DNA from: Thermoplasmata archaeon
Lineage (GTDB): Archaea > Thermoplasmatota > Thermoplasmata > SG8-5 > JAGLSY01
Direction of reading: 5' to 3'
DNA: 14,699 nt
Assembly (NCBI GenBank): GCA_023137005.1
Contig: JAGLQE010000063.1
Span: 1-14,699 of the forward strand
This document shows positions 1 to 5,955 of this stretch, piece after piece (the stretch's first letter is position 1; every line of letters starts with the position of its first letter). Under the pieces are notes generated by a model that had not been told where the DNA came from, did not search any database, and worked only from the letters and a program-made list of their open reading frames with translations. The translations under genes and the position numbers were made by a program.

Positions 1-389
1 CCTATCAATAGCTCTCTTTTTTCAGCCATTTCCCTCTTGTCCAGCTCCTCCTTTTCGGATAATAGCTCTCTGCTTTCAGGAACTATCTCGAAAACCCTGA
101 TCTGTTCATTGAAGACGCTGGGTGCGATGTCTATTACTATGGAGAATCTGCTGGTCGAAACATAGTATTTCCTAGGAGGCCCACCAGAATCACTTTTTTG
201 AACAATGGACATGACCATGTCATGATCCTCAAGGACCTTCAGATGCTTCATTATGGATTGCTGGCTGATGTTCAACTCTCGAGAGAGTTGAAGGGGATAA
301 TGGGTTTCCCTGGAAAGTTTCCTAAGTATGCTCCTGCGGGTGGGATTGCCTATGATGGCCAGTATCATGTCAAGGTCCGCGTCATCCAT
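1..389 (-). CDS. ArsR-like winged-helix transcriptional regulator (partial, C-terminus beyond window)
   Basis: Reading the minus strand from the ATG at 389 gives an open frame of at least 129 codons to the window edge, so the C-terminus is missing. Residues about 5-60 match an ArsR-type winged helix: a start like AIIGNPTRRSILRKLS, then PLQLSRELNISQQSIMKHLK as recognition helix region, then LEDHDMV and a wing ending in GGPPRKYYV. Residues about 105-129 are Glu/Lys-rich and likely form a coiled coil for dimerisation, as in many archaeal relatives. It probably binds DNA near promoters; the effector is unknown, and no metal-binding Cys cluster is visible in the part seen. It diverges from the glycosyltransferase across 214 bases that contain its TATA box and a palindrome, which suggests autoregulation (inference). 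The family call is firm, the role is not. Confidence 0.85.
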   Translation of the reverse strand, partial: MDDADLDMILAIIGNPTRRSILRKLSRETHYPLQLSRELNISQQSIMKHLKVLEDHDMVMSIVQKSDSGGPPRKYYVSTSRFSIVIDIAPSVFNEQIRVFEIVPESRELLSEKEELDKREMAEKRELLI

Positions 390-406
390 TTATAATCACC
401 AACTTA

Positions 407-421
407 ACAACTTGGAGTTGT
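407..421. promoter_or_regulatory. Palindromic operator candidate (ACAACT-TGG-AGTTGT)
   Basis: A perfect inverted repeat with 6-base arms and a 3-base centre lies between the predicted transcript start and the start codon of the ArsR-like gene. A second, looser pair (GTATA 420-424 and TATAC 438-442) adjoins it on the TATA side. The position fits repression of its own gene by the ArsR-like protein, which is an inference from placement. Confidence 0.35.
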
Positions 422-450
422 ATACTCAGTATTACTCTATACGGACACCC

Positions 451-462
451 CTATATAAAGAT
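451..462 (-). promoter_or_regulatory. TATA box of the ArsR-like gene
   Basis: The minus strand reads CTTTATATAG here. Archaeal start sites lie about 25 bases downstream, which puts the transcript start near 430 and leaves a leader of about 40 bases before the ATG at 389. Seen by eye only. Confidence 0.5.
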
Positions 463-568
463 TGTGCCGTTGTATTATCAGACTATATGGACCCGATCCC
501 CAATACATGATAATTTTACTAAATAATCATTAATTAATTAATGTGAATGGGTAATTAAAATGTAGATA

Positions 569-581
569 CTTTTAAATATAA
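569..581 (+). promoter_or_regulatory. TATA box of the glycosyltransferase gene
   Basis: CTTTTAAATATAA lies about 25-30 bases before the ATG at 604. The transcript start would fall at about 598-604, so the message is probably leaderless or nearly so, in keeping with the lack of a Shine-Dalgarno motif before 604. Confidence 0.55.
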
Positions 582-603
582 ATACAATTTAGGGACTTAT
601 GGG

Positions 604-1314
604 ATGGAACATATGCACGACAAGACTATATGTATTCTATTGCCTGCTTTGAATGAAGCAGAGACCATTGGTTCAGTCATAGACAATATCCCTATTGACG
701 AGATCAAGGCCAGAGGATATGATGTTAATATCATGGTAGTAGATGGCCACAGCACCGATGGAACTGGAGAGATAGCCATCTCCAAGGGAGCCAGACTGGT
801 CAAGCAGAAGGGCATTGGCAAGGGCGATGCGGTCCAGACGGCTTTCGAATCCTTTGAGGGCAAGTTCCTTTTCATGTTGGATGCTGATAATACATACAAA
901 CCAAGGGAAATATTGACCATGCTTCCAATGCTGGAGAACGGCTACGATGTCGTGCTCGGTTCGCGTTTGAATGGCTCTGTCAAAAAAGGTGCGATGACCA
1001 CCCTCAACTATGTTGGCAACAGGGCGATCAATATAACGGCCAATGTCCTGTTCCCCAATGGCCACAAGGCATCGGATGTCTGTACCGGTCTGTGGGGCTT
1101 CAAGGACGAGGTCATAGACCAACTGAATCTGAATGCCGACAACTTCGATATAGAGGCCGAGATGTATGCGAAGTGCATTAAACAGGGCTTCAAGGTCGGA
1201 GAGATACCCATATTTTACGACTGCAGGCCCAATGAGACAAAATTAAATTCATTCTCAGATGGGGCCAGGATCTTTCTCAGGCTTTTGAAAGAGAGAGTTA
1301 GAGATAATAATTAG
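604..1314 (+). CDS. Family 2 glycosyltransferase, DPM1/dolichyl-phosphate-sugar synthase-like
   Basis: This 236-residue protein has the GT-A fold signature of family 2 glycosyltransferases. ILLPALNEAETI (about 11-22) opens the nucleotide-sugar site, VVDGHSTDGT (45-54) is the usual VVDDGSxDGT motif, KGIGKGDAVQTAF (69-81) follows, and MLDADNT (91-97) holds the DxD metal motif. LGSR at 118-121 and the DVCTGLWGFK block (158-167) match the dolichyl-phosphate mannose/glucose synthase branch. There is no membrane helix and no GtrA-like extension, so it is a soluble or peripheral enzyme acting on the cytoplasmic face. The likely reaction is transfer of a sugar from a nucleotide donor to a polyprenyl phosphate, feeding glycosylation of surface proteins such as the sequon-rich protein encoded at 8007-11567 (inference). 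ATG 604 is preferred because of the leaderless promoter; ATG 613 is an alternative. The donor sugar cannot be read. Confidence 0.9.
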   Translation: MEHMHDKTICILLPALNEAETIGSVIDNIPIDEIKARGYDVNIMVVDGHSTDGTGEIAISKGARLVKQKGIGKGDAVQTAFESFEGKFLFMLDADNTYKPREILTMLPMLENGYDVVLGSRLNGSVKKGAMTTLNYVGNRAINITANVLFPNGHKASDVCTGLWGFKDEVIDQLNLNADNFDIEAEMYAKCIKQGFKVGEIPIFYDCRPNETKLNSFSDGARIFLRLLKERVRDNN

Positions 1315-1358
1315 ATCCTACATAGTAGGAGCATTTTGAATATATTCCCAGCAGTGCC

Positions 1359-1371
1359 AGCTCTTTTTTAT
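1359..1371 (+). terminator. Oligo-T terminator candidate after the glycosyltransferase
   Basis: A run of six T (1364-1369) within GCTCTTTTTTATC follows the stop at 1314 by about 50 bases. Archaeal RNA polymerase can stop at T-runs alone. The only stem I see is a weak GAGC/GCTC pair (about 1329-1332 with 1359-1362). Confidence 0.3.
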
Positions 1372-1396
1372 CACCCTCAAATACCAAGGTTTTCTC

Positions 1397-1441
1397 CAGG
1401 TGAGTTCATACTACATTTAGGTTACCTGAATTAAAGTTCAT
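1397..1441. promoter_or_regulatory. Upstream repeats before the RQC-HRDC gene
   Basis: CAGGT (1397-1401) and ACCTG (1424-1428) form an inverted repeat. AGTTCAT occurs twice as a direct repeat (1403-1409 and 1435-1441), start to start 32 bases, close to three helical turns. GAATTAAAG at about 1429-1436 is a possible but weak TATA box. The rest of the gap 1315-1543 shows no gene. Confidence 0.25.
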
Positions 1442-1498
1442 TAAGTACTCTACCCTCATTTTTCGTCTCAAGCTTCCAAAACACAGAGAAGCAGACTA

Positions 1499-1522
1499 TC
1501 GCGGAAAACCAACTTTCCACGA
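1499..1522 (+). other. Leader hairpin ahead of the RQC-HRDC start
   Basis: GGAAA (1503-1507) and TTTCC (1514-1518) pair around a 6-base loop. TCG (1499-1501) and CGA (1520-1522) extend the stem past one C/A mismatch. It ends 12 bases before the Shine-Dalgarno motif GGTGAT at 1535-1540, so it could sit in the leader and affect translation, or be a protein binding site. Confidence 0.35.
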
Positions 1523-1543
1523 GAGCAAAAAAACGGTGATATA

Positions 1544-2491
1544 ATGAAAACCGAAAAACAAACAAACGAAAACACAAATGCAAGCACAGAGAACGAAACG
1601 AACGCCATCAACAGTACGGGCCCAGAGGGTACCAATCTGCAGACCATCGTGGTCATCGGCTCAGCCATAGGCGACTACCATAATGAGGATGTCTCCAAGG
1701 AGTTCGCCGGTGAGATGCTGGCACTAATCCGCCCCAATGGAAGCGTGATAGTGCAGAACCTGAGCCAAGGTATCAGACCCATCTGCTACATAGGCTCAGG
1801 AGCGGAAACATCAATGTCCCGCAATATGGTGGATTCCGAGATAGAGCTCATCGCATCCACAGATGATGGCCAGTACCTGTCCCTCAGGTTCGAGGAGGTC
1901 CATGGCCTATGTGGGGTTCCGGGAAAGCAGGATATCGACAGCCTCGCACTCACCATCCTCAGATCAGTGAGCGAGATGAACGGCCGCTATGGTCGAATGA
2001 GGATCGCCAGGTTGCTGAGTGGTTCCACATCCAAGTGTGTCCTGACCATGGGTATCGACGAGCTGAGATCCTACGGCGTAGCCCGTGGATTATCACAGAA
2101 GGAGATACTCATTCTCATAGACTGGCTCATTGATGAGGAATACCTCTCGATACCCGAAGATGAGCAGTACCCCACTCTCCACATCACGCCCAAAGGTGAT
2201 GAGACCCTGGAGGACTTCGAGATGGGAGCGGATGTCCAGCTCGGGCACATAAACAATGCCAGTGATGCGGAGGACATATCCATGAGATTCGATAAACTGA
2301 GAGAATGGAGGCGTGCCCGGTCGAACGAGATAGGCGTTCCTCTGTACATCGTGCTCCAGAACAAGACCATCGAGGATCTGGCCATCAGGAACCCCCAGAC
2401 AATGGAGGACCTCAAGGAGATATACGGAATAGGAGAGGTCAAGGCCTCCACCTATGGCGAAGAACTCCTGGGAATATTGGGCGTGGCCTGA
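1544..2491 (+). CDS. RQC-HRDC DNA-binding protein with NucS-like N-terminal domain, no helicase core
   Basis: A 315-residue protein with a strong Shine-Dalgarno motif (GGTGAT, 1535-1540). Residues 1-32 are a polar Asn/Thr/Glu tail. Residues about 34-125 resemble the N-terminal beta domain of archaeal NucS: a VVIGSAIGDY-like strand, then ALIRPNGSVIVQNL, then a RPICYIGSG segment where NucS has its VNWQPPGS-type segment. Residues about 132-225 match the RecQ C-terminal winged helix (ALTILRSVSEMNGRYG, LRSYGVARGLS, then a YPTLHITPKG wing). Residues about 248-315 match HRDC, ending in the helix-hairpin-like EIYGIGEVKASTYGEELL. No Walker motifs, no four-Cys zinc module and no NucS nuclease motifs are present. 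It probably binds DNA ends, forks or flaps and may be a repair or recombination adaptor; that role is inferred. The gene ends at a shared terminator with the convergent synthetase. Confidence 0.8.
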   Translation: MKTEKQTNENTNASTENETNAINSTGPEGTNLQTIVVIGSAIGDYHNEDVSKEFAGEMLALIRPNGSVIVQNLSQGIRPICYIGSGAETSMSRNMVDSEIELIASTDDGQYLSLRFEEVHGLCGVPGKQDIDSLALTILRSVSEMNGRYGRMRIARLLSGSTSKCVLTMGIDELRSYGVARGLSQKEILILIDWLIDEEYLSIPEDEQYPTLHITPKGDETLEDFEMGADVQLGHINNASDAEDISMRFDKLREWRRARSNEIGVPLYIVLQNKTIEDLAIRNPQTMEDLKEIYGIGEVKASTYGEELLGILGVA

Positions 2492-2518
2492 GGCAGTCTG
2501 AAACCTAATAAAATAAAG

Positions 2519-2543
2519 CCAGGCTGTTGTTGTAACAGCCTGG
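2519..2543. terminator. Bidirectional terminator hairpin between convergent genes
   Basis: CCAGGCTGTT (2519-2528) pairs perfectly with AACAGCCTGG (2534-2543) around a 5-base loop. The plus strand continues into TATTTTCTTTCTTTC and the minus strand into a TTTATTTTATTA tract, so both the RQC-HRDC gene and the acyl-CoA synthetase can end here. Confidence 0.8.
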
Positions 2544-2564
2544 TATTTTCTTTCTTTCAATCAA

Positions 2565-4196
2565 TTATTGACCTTTATTGGCCTTGAACTTCTCGATCTC
2601 CGCTTCACGAAGGACCTTTCTCTTGGTCTTGCCGCTCGGGGTCTTTGGAAGCTCCTTCGGGAACTCGATCACACGAGGATACTCATAGGCGGCTATCATG
2701 GCCTTGGTGTGGGCCTGTATCTCCTTGGCCAGCTCATCACTGGGCTCGAATCCCTCATTGAGAATGATGAATGACTTGACTATCACGCCTCTTATCTCAT
2801 CCGGTGAGGCCACAGCGGCTGATTCCAGCACAGCGGGGTGGCTGTTCACGGCTGATTCTACATCAAAGGGTGAAACACGGTATCCGGCTGTCATGATGAG
2901 GTCATCTCCTCTTCCAGCGAACCAGTAATATCCATCCTCGTCCGTGTAAAGGGTGTCACCAGTCAGGAACCATCCGTTCTGGAAGACCTCTGAGGTCTTA
3001 CCCGGTTTGTTCCAATATTCTCTAAAGAGTCCTGGGTCATCGTCCTTGATGGCCAGATTCCCCTCCTCTCTTGGTCCGAGGATATTTCCGTCATCATCCA
3101 CAACGGCGCAGTTATGGCCTGGCTGTGGTTTTCCACACGAGCCTGGCTTGATCATCATGTCCCTCTGGTTTGAGAGATACACCATGCACTCGGTCATGCC
3201 GATGCCATCCAGAATATCGATCCCCAGAAGCTTCTTCCACGCGGTCACGACCTCGGGATTGAGAGGCTCGCCCGCACTTATACAGTGCCTCAGGGATGAA
3301 AGATCCCACTTCTTCTCGAATCCCTCAAGCTGAAGGAACATCCTGTAACATGTTGGAACCGATGCCAAATTCGTTATCTTGTACTTCTGAATGAGGTCGA
3401 ACCACTTCTCGGGAGAGAACCTTCCATTGTAGGTGAAGGTGGTCATACCGTGTCTCCATGCATACAAGAAGCCATTGCCCAGCGGGAAGATCCAATTGAG
3501 GTCTCCGGTGTGGCCCAGTATGTCACCCTCCTGATAGTGGTTCCAGAACATGGCATCCGGGTCATTGCCTATGGTCCATCGGTGGAGGTGGACCGCTCCC
3601 TTTGGTGGTCCAGTGGTGCCCGAGGTATAGCAGAAGAAGGCCATGTCATCGTATTTTGTCGGCTCCATTTCCAGATCGACCGATGCCTTGTCCAATAATT
3701 CATCGAAGTCCAGATGCCCCTCGCTCGCTCCTCCCACTATAATGATATTTTCCAGGTCCGGGCAATTGCCTTTGACCTCGTCAATGGCGGCCACATGATC
3801 CGGAACCGATATGGCCATCTTGGCCTTCGCATCCACGAGGCGGTACTCCACCTCATGGGGCTTGAACATGCAGGATGAAGGAATGGGAACCGCACCTATC
3901 TTCAGACCACCCAGGAAAGCTATCTGGAAGGCCGGGATGTTCGGAAGCCTGATCAGGAATCTATCTCCCTTTTTCAGACCTAACTCTCTGAGCACATTGC
4001 CGAACTTGTCGCTCAATTCCTTCATCTGGGCAAAGGTGTATGTTTCGGTATTGCCAGTCTCATCCTCGTACATGAGAGCGATCTTACCGCCCTTGCCAGC
4101 AACCACGTGCTTGTCCGTGCAATCGTATCCCATATTGAAGGAATCTGGCAGATCCCATTTCCAGTCTTCATAAGTTTTATCATAATCGTAAGTCAT
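2565..4196 (-). CDS. AMP-forming acyl-CoA synthetase (medium-chain/ACSM-like)
   Basis: A 543-residue, full-length member of the adenylate-forming superfamily. It activates a carboxylic acid with ATP to acyl-AMP and then acyl-CoA plus AMP and PPi, in the cytoplasm. The phosphate-binding loop is YTSGTTGPPKG (190-200). GIGMTE (331-336), the TGD of the adenylate site (412-414), and the hinge region around GRGDDLIMTAGYRVSP (428-443) are all present. The C-terminal PKTPSGK places the catalytic lysine at 523. The segment around GHTGDLNWIFPLGNGFLYAW (228-247) is closer to the medium-chain/ACSM and benzoate-ligase branch than to classical Acs. GAGGT at 4203-4207 is a good ribosome site six bases before the ATG. 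The acetate-type transporter gene just upstream suggests a short-chain acid such as acetate, propionate or butyrate, but the substrate is not readable. Confidence 0.92.
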   Translation of the reverse strand: MTYDYDKTYEDWKWDLPDSFNMGYDCTDKHVVAGKGGKIALMYEDETGNTETYTFAQMKELSDKFGNVLRELGLKKGDRFLIRLPNIPAFQIAFLGGLKIGAVPIPSSCMFKPHEVEYRLVDAKAKMAISVPDHVAAIDEVKGNCPDLENIIIVGGASEGHLDFDELLDKASVDLEMEPTKYDDMAFFCYTSGTTGPPKGAVHLHRWTIGNDPDAMFWNHYQEGDILGHTGDLNWIFPLGNGFLYAWRHGMTTFTYNGRFSPEKWFDLIQKYKITNLASVPTCYRMFLQLEGFEKKWDLSSLRHCISAGEPLNPEVVTAWKKLLGIDILDGIGMTECMVYLSNQRDMMIKPGSCGKPQPGHNCAVVDDDGNILGPREEGNLAIKDDDPGLFREYWNKPGKTSEVFQNGWFLTGDTLYTDEDGYYWFAGRGDDLIMTAGYRVSPFDVESAVNSHPAVLESAAVASPDEIRGVIVKSFIILNEGFEPSDELAKEIQAHTKAMIAAYEYPRVIEFPKELPKTPSGKTKRKVLREAEIEKFKANKGQ

Positions 4197-4234
4197 TTTT
4201 CTACCTCATTCGATTTGTCCGGGAATGTGTCCTT

Positions 4235-4246
4235 GTTTAATTAACA
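4235..4246 (-). promoter_or_regulatory. TATA box candidate of the acyl-CoA synthetase
   Basis: The minus strand reads GTTAATTAAAC, about 45 bases before the ATG at 4196. The transcript would start near 4214, leaving a short leader with the GAGGT ribosome site. This suggests the synthetase has its own promoter besides any read-through from the transporter. Confidence 0.45.
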
Positions 4247-4313
4247 TTGCGGATTGTACTATTAACATCCTGACTTTGGAACAAGGAAAAGATAGGATAA
4301 AAGATAAAGGGGA

Positions 4314-4341
4314 GAGCCAGCAGCATCAAGGCCACTGGCTC
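4314..4341 (-). terminator. Terminator hairpin after the transporter gene
   Basis: GAGCCAG (4314-4320) and CTGGCTC (4335-4341) form a 7-base-pair stem. Reading the minus strand, it is followed by a pyrimidine- and T-rich tract (CTCCCCTTTATCTTTTATCC). It lies 15 bases beyond the transporter stop and would separate, at least partly, the transporter from the synthetase. Confidence 0.6.
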
Positions 4342-4355
4342 GCATTATTAAAGCT

Positions 4356-4946
4356 CTATTCCGTTTCGAACTTCTTCAGGCTCCACATTGGTTTCCCAAA
4401 GGGAAGGACCTCGAAGCCAGCCACGCATTTGAGCAGGACGGCTGCCGATGTGTAGAAAGCACTTGCGGATACTGCCAGCTCGGCGATCCCGGCCATTCTT
4501 CCATCCAGTCCGAAGAATATCTGAAGTACCAGGAACAGGAGCAATAGGTCGATGAATATCATGATGACCAGGAAGGATTTGTTTATGGCACCAGCGGCGT
4601 AGGTCGTGAACAGGCTGAATATCAGGTAACCGATCACGGCAAACCCAAGTTGATCGGGGCTGGGAACTCCAAGATGCCATGTCCATCCAATGGCTAGCCA
4701 GAATAGACCATAGGCACTGAAGACAGTTGCCCCAAATACATTGTTTCTCTTGAACTCCACGCTGGCGGTTATCAGCTGGGCAACGGCTCCCAGGAATATC
4801 ACCCAGGGGATCAGTCCCTCGTAACCCGTACTCCATCCCATCTTCTGGGAAGCAGCGACGATGGTGACCAGTGCCAGGCCGAATAGACCAAGCGCTGCAG
4901 GCTCCGCCACGTTCACATTAACTTCTCTTAAGTTTGATTCTGTCAT
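4356..4946 (-). CDS. GPR1/FUN34/YaaH-family acetate (short-chain acid) transporter
   Basis: A 196-residue integral membrane protein, the usual size for this family, with six predicted helices. Counting from ATG 4946, they lie at about 16-33, 43-63, 71-90, 99-117, 124-145 and 155-175. The family signature appears as NVAEPAALGLFGLAL in helix 1, and the FSAYGLFWLAIGW segment matches the conserved aromatic helix 3. Family members move acetate, succinate or related acids with protons. ATG 4946 is preferred because GGGAG lies eight bases upstream. ATG 4961 would add five residues, but its AGGTGG runs straight into the start codon. The acyl-CoA synthetase lies downstream on the same strand, so the pair likely imports and activates short-chain acids. 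The exact substrate is inferred. Confidence 0.9.
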   Translation of the reverse strand: MTESNLREVNVNVAEPAALGLFGLALVTIVAASQKMGWSTGYEGLIPWVIFLGAVAQLITASVEFKRNNVFGATVFSAYGLFWLAIGWTWHLGVPSPDQLGFAVIGYLIFSLFTTYAAGAINKSFLVIMIFIDLLLLFLVLQIFFGLDGRMAGIAELAVSASAFYTSAAVLLKCVAGFEVLPFGKPMWSLKKFETE

Positions 4947-4984
4947 ATCAATATCTCCCATCCACCTGCCAGTATACTACGAGG

Positions 4985-5004
4985 CAGGCAGTTCAGATTG
5001 CCTG
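4985..5004. promoter_or_regulatory. Inverted repeat at the transporter promoter
   Basis: CAGGCA (4985-4990) and TGCCTG (4999-5004) are inverted around 8 bases, at the predicted transcript start of the transporter. CTGCC (4966-4970) and GGCAG (4983-4987) form a second, overlapping pair. Placement just downstream of the TATA box fits a repressor site or a leader hairpin. Confidence 0.35.
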
Positions 5005-5017
5005 GAAAATATACCTC

Positions 5018-5029
5018 CCCTATAAATGC
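5018..5029 (-). promoter_or_regulatory. TATA box of the transporter gene
   Basis: The minus strand reads GCATTTATAGGG. Start of transcription would be near 4998, about 50 bases before the ATG at 4946. Confidence 0.5.
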
Positions 5030-5082
5030 CTTTAGGTGCAATGCTTGGCATGGGAGATAGTTACATCAAATAGGGTGAATGA

Positions 5083-5096
5083 TATATATTTATAAG
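5083..5096 (+). promoter_or_regulatory. TATA box of the tandem membrane-protein genes
   Basis: TATATATTTATAAG lies about 40-50 bases before ATG 5137. A transcript start near 5118 leaves a short leader that includes the GGGGTG ribosome site at 5125-5130. Confidence 0.55.
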
Positions 5097-5136
5097 ATTA
5101 AATTGTGATTAGTGTCTATGAAGTGGGGTGCAACTC

Positions 5137-5889
5137 ATGTCTGAAAGGCCCTTGGGTTTAACTATTGCAGGAGCCTTAAATTTCCTTGGTTTTCTATGGG
5201 GAATTGCTTTTGGTGCTGTTGGGATGACCATGGATGGCTCATCCCCTGATGCTTCTTACAAGATATGCAGTACCATAATTTTTATTGGGACTATTTTCTC
5301 TCTTATTGGAGCTGTTAATACTCTTAGAATGAAGAAATATAGCATAGCTATATGGAGTTCTGGCATAGCTATGATATTTGCAGTCTCAATTTTTAATATG
5401 TTTGCCTGGGTGATAATATGGGGTTATAAGAAGCATTTTTTCGAACATAGGCCAAAACCAGCATATCGATTTGAGCCTGTGCAAAAGCAGAGGTATATGG
5501 GTGACCCAAGGATCAATAATATTGAAAGCCAGCGCAAACCAGCCAATGATCCAGAAGAGAATAAAGTTCTTTCTTCATCTGTGAATCTATATGTCCCTAA
5601 TTTTATAGACCCCCACACATCTTCTGATATAATCGTGGAATTTATCAATAATTCAGAAAGAACATTAGAAAATGTTCATGTGGACTTTTCAATATTAGCG
5701 AAGTACTTTGATATTGATGCGGGATTAATAATTGGTACGCTGACGGCGGGGATGAAGCTGAAAAAGGCCATTAGGATCATACCAAAATATGAGGAAGGGA
5801 CCTTCCCAGTCAAAATAACAATAACCAGCATGTATGCCAGGATTGAGAATGAGTACACCATCAAGGTTGGCGGAACAGAGATCTATTGA
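5137..5889 (+). CDS. Multi-spanning membrane protein with a C-terminal beta-sandwich-like domain
   Basis: A 250-residue protein I cannot name. Residues about 5-30, 44-62 and 68-97 are hydrophobic; the last stretch is long enough for two short helices, so three or four in total. KKHFFEHR after it points to a cytoplasmic C-terminus. A polar linker (about 100-147) leads to a domain at about 150-250 with alternating hydrophobic strands, ending in EYTIKVGGTEIY. The same domain and last 12 residues close the next protein. Segments such as LYVPNFIDPHTSSDIIVEF and YEEGTFPVKITIT recall CARDB/NEW3-type beta sandwiches, though this is fold guesswork. ATG 5137 is chosen because GGGGTG lies six bases upstream; the in-frame GTG at 5128 is an alternative. 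The gene is visibly AT-richer than its left neighbours. Confidence 0.75.
   Translation: MSERPLGLTIAGALNFLGFLWGIAFGAVGMTMDGSSPDASYKICSTIIFIGTIFSLIGAVNTLRMKKYSIAIWSSGIAMIFAVSIFNMFAWVIIWGYKKHFFEHRPKPAYRFEPVQKQRYMGDPRINNIESQRKPANDPEENKVLSSSVNLYVPNFIDPHTSSDIIVEFINNSERTLENVHVDFSILAKYFDIDAGLIIGTLTAGMKLKKAIRIIPKYEEGTFPVKITITSMYARIENEYTIKVGGTEIY
5851..5889 (+). repeat. Copy 1 of a 39-base 3'-end repeat of the tandem membrane genes
   Basis: This 39-base gene end matches 7603-7641 at 36 positions, including synonymous third positions; two of the three changes are silent and one swaps the stop codon TGA for TAA. Protein selection alone would not usually keep third positions, so a recent duplication or gene conversion is likely. 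Confidence 0.8.
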
Positions 5890-5955
5890 TATTCAATCAC
5901 AATCTATTTAATCTCCTTTATTGTAATGTTTTGGTAATCGGATAGAGTGGAATAA

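Noticed and set aside
198..510. Small plus-strand frames near the left edge
   Set aside because: They are antisense to the ArsR-like regulator and its promoter; no ribosome site or family match.
673..1122. Minus-strand frame opposite the glycosyltransferase
   Set aside because: It is antisense to a gene with all family motifs, with no start signal or recognisable content.
2071..2560. Minus-strand frames of 126 and 155 codons opposite the RQC-HRDC gene
   Set aside because: They are shadows of a well-supported gene, and the longer one overlaps the terminator hairpin.
4348..4836. Minus-strand frame of 162 codons overlapping the transporter
   Set aside because: It is a second frame of the transporter gene; the transporter frame has six clear membrane helices and family motifs, this one has neither.
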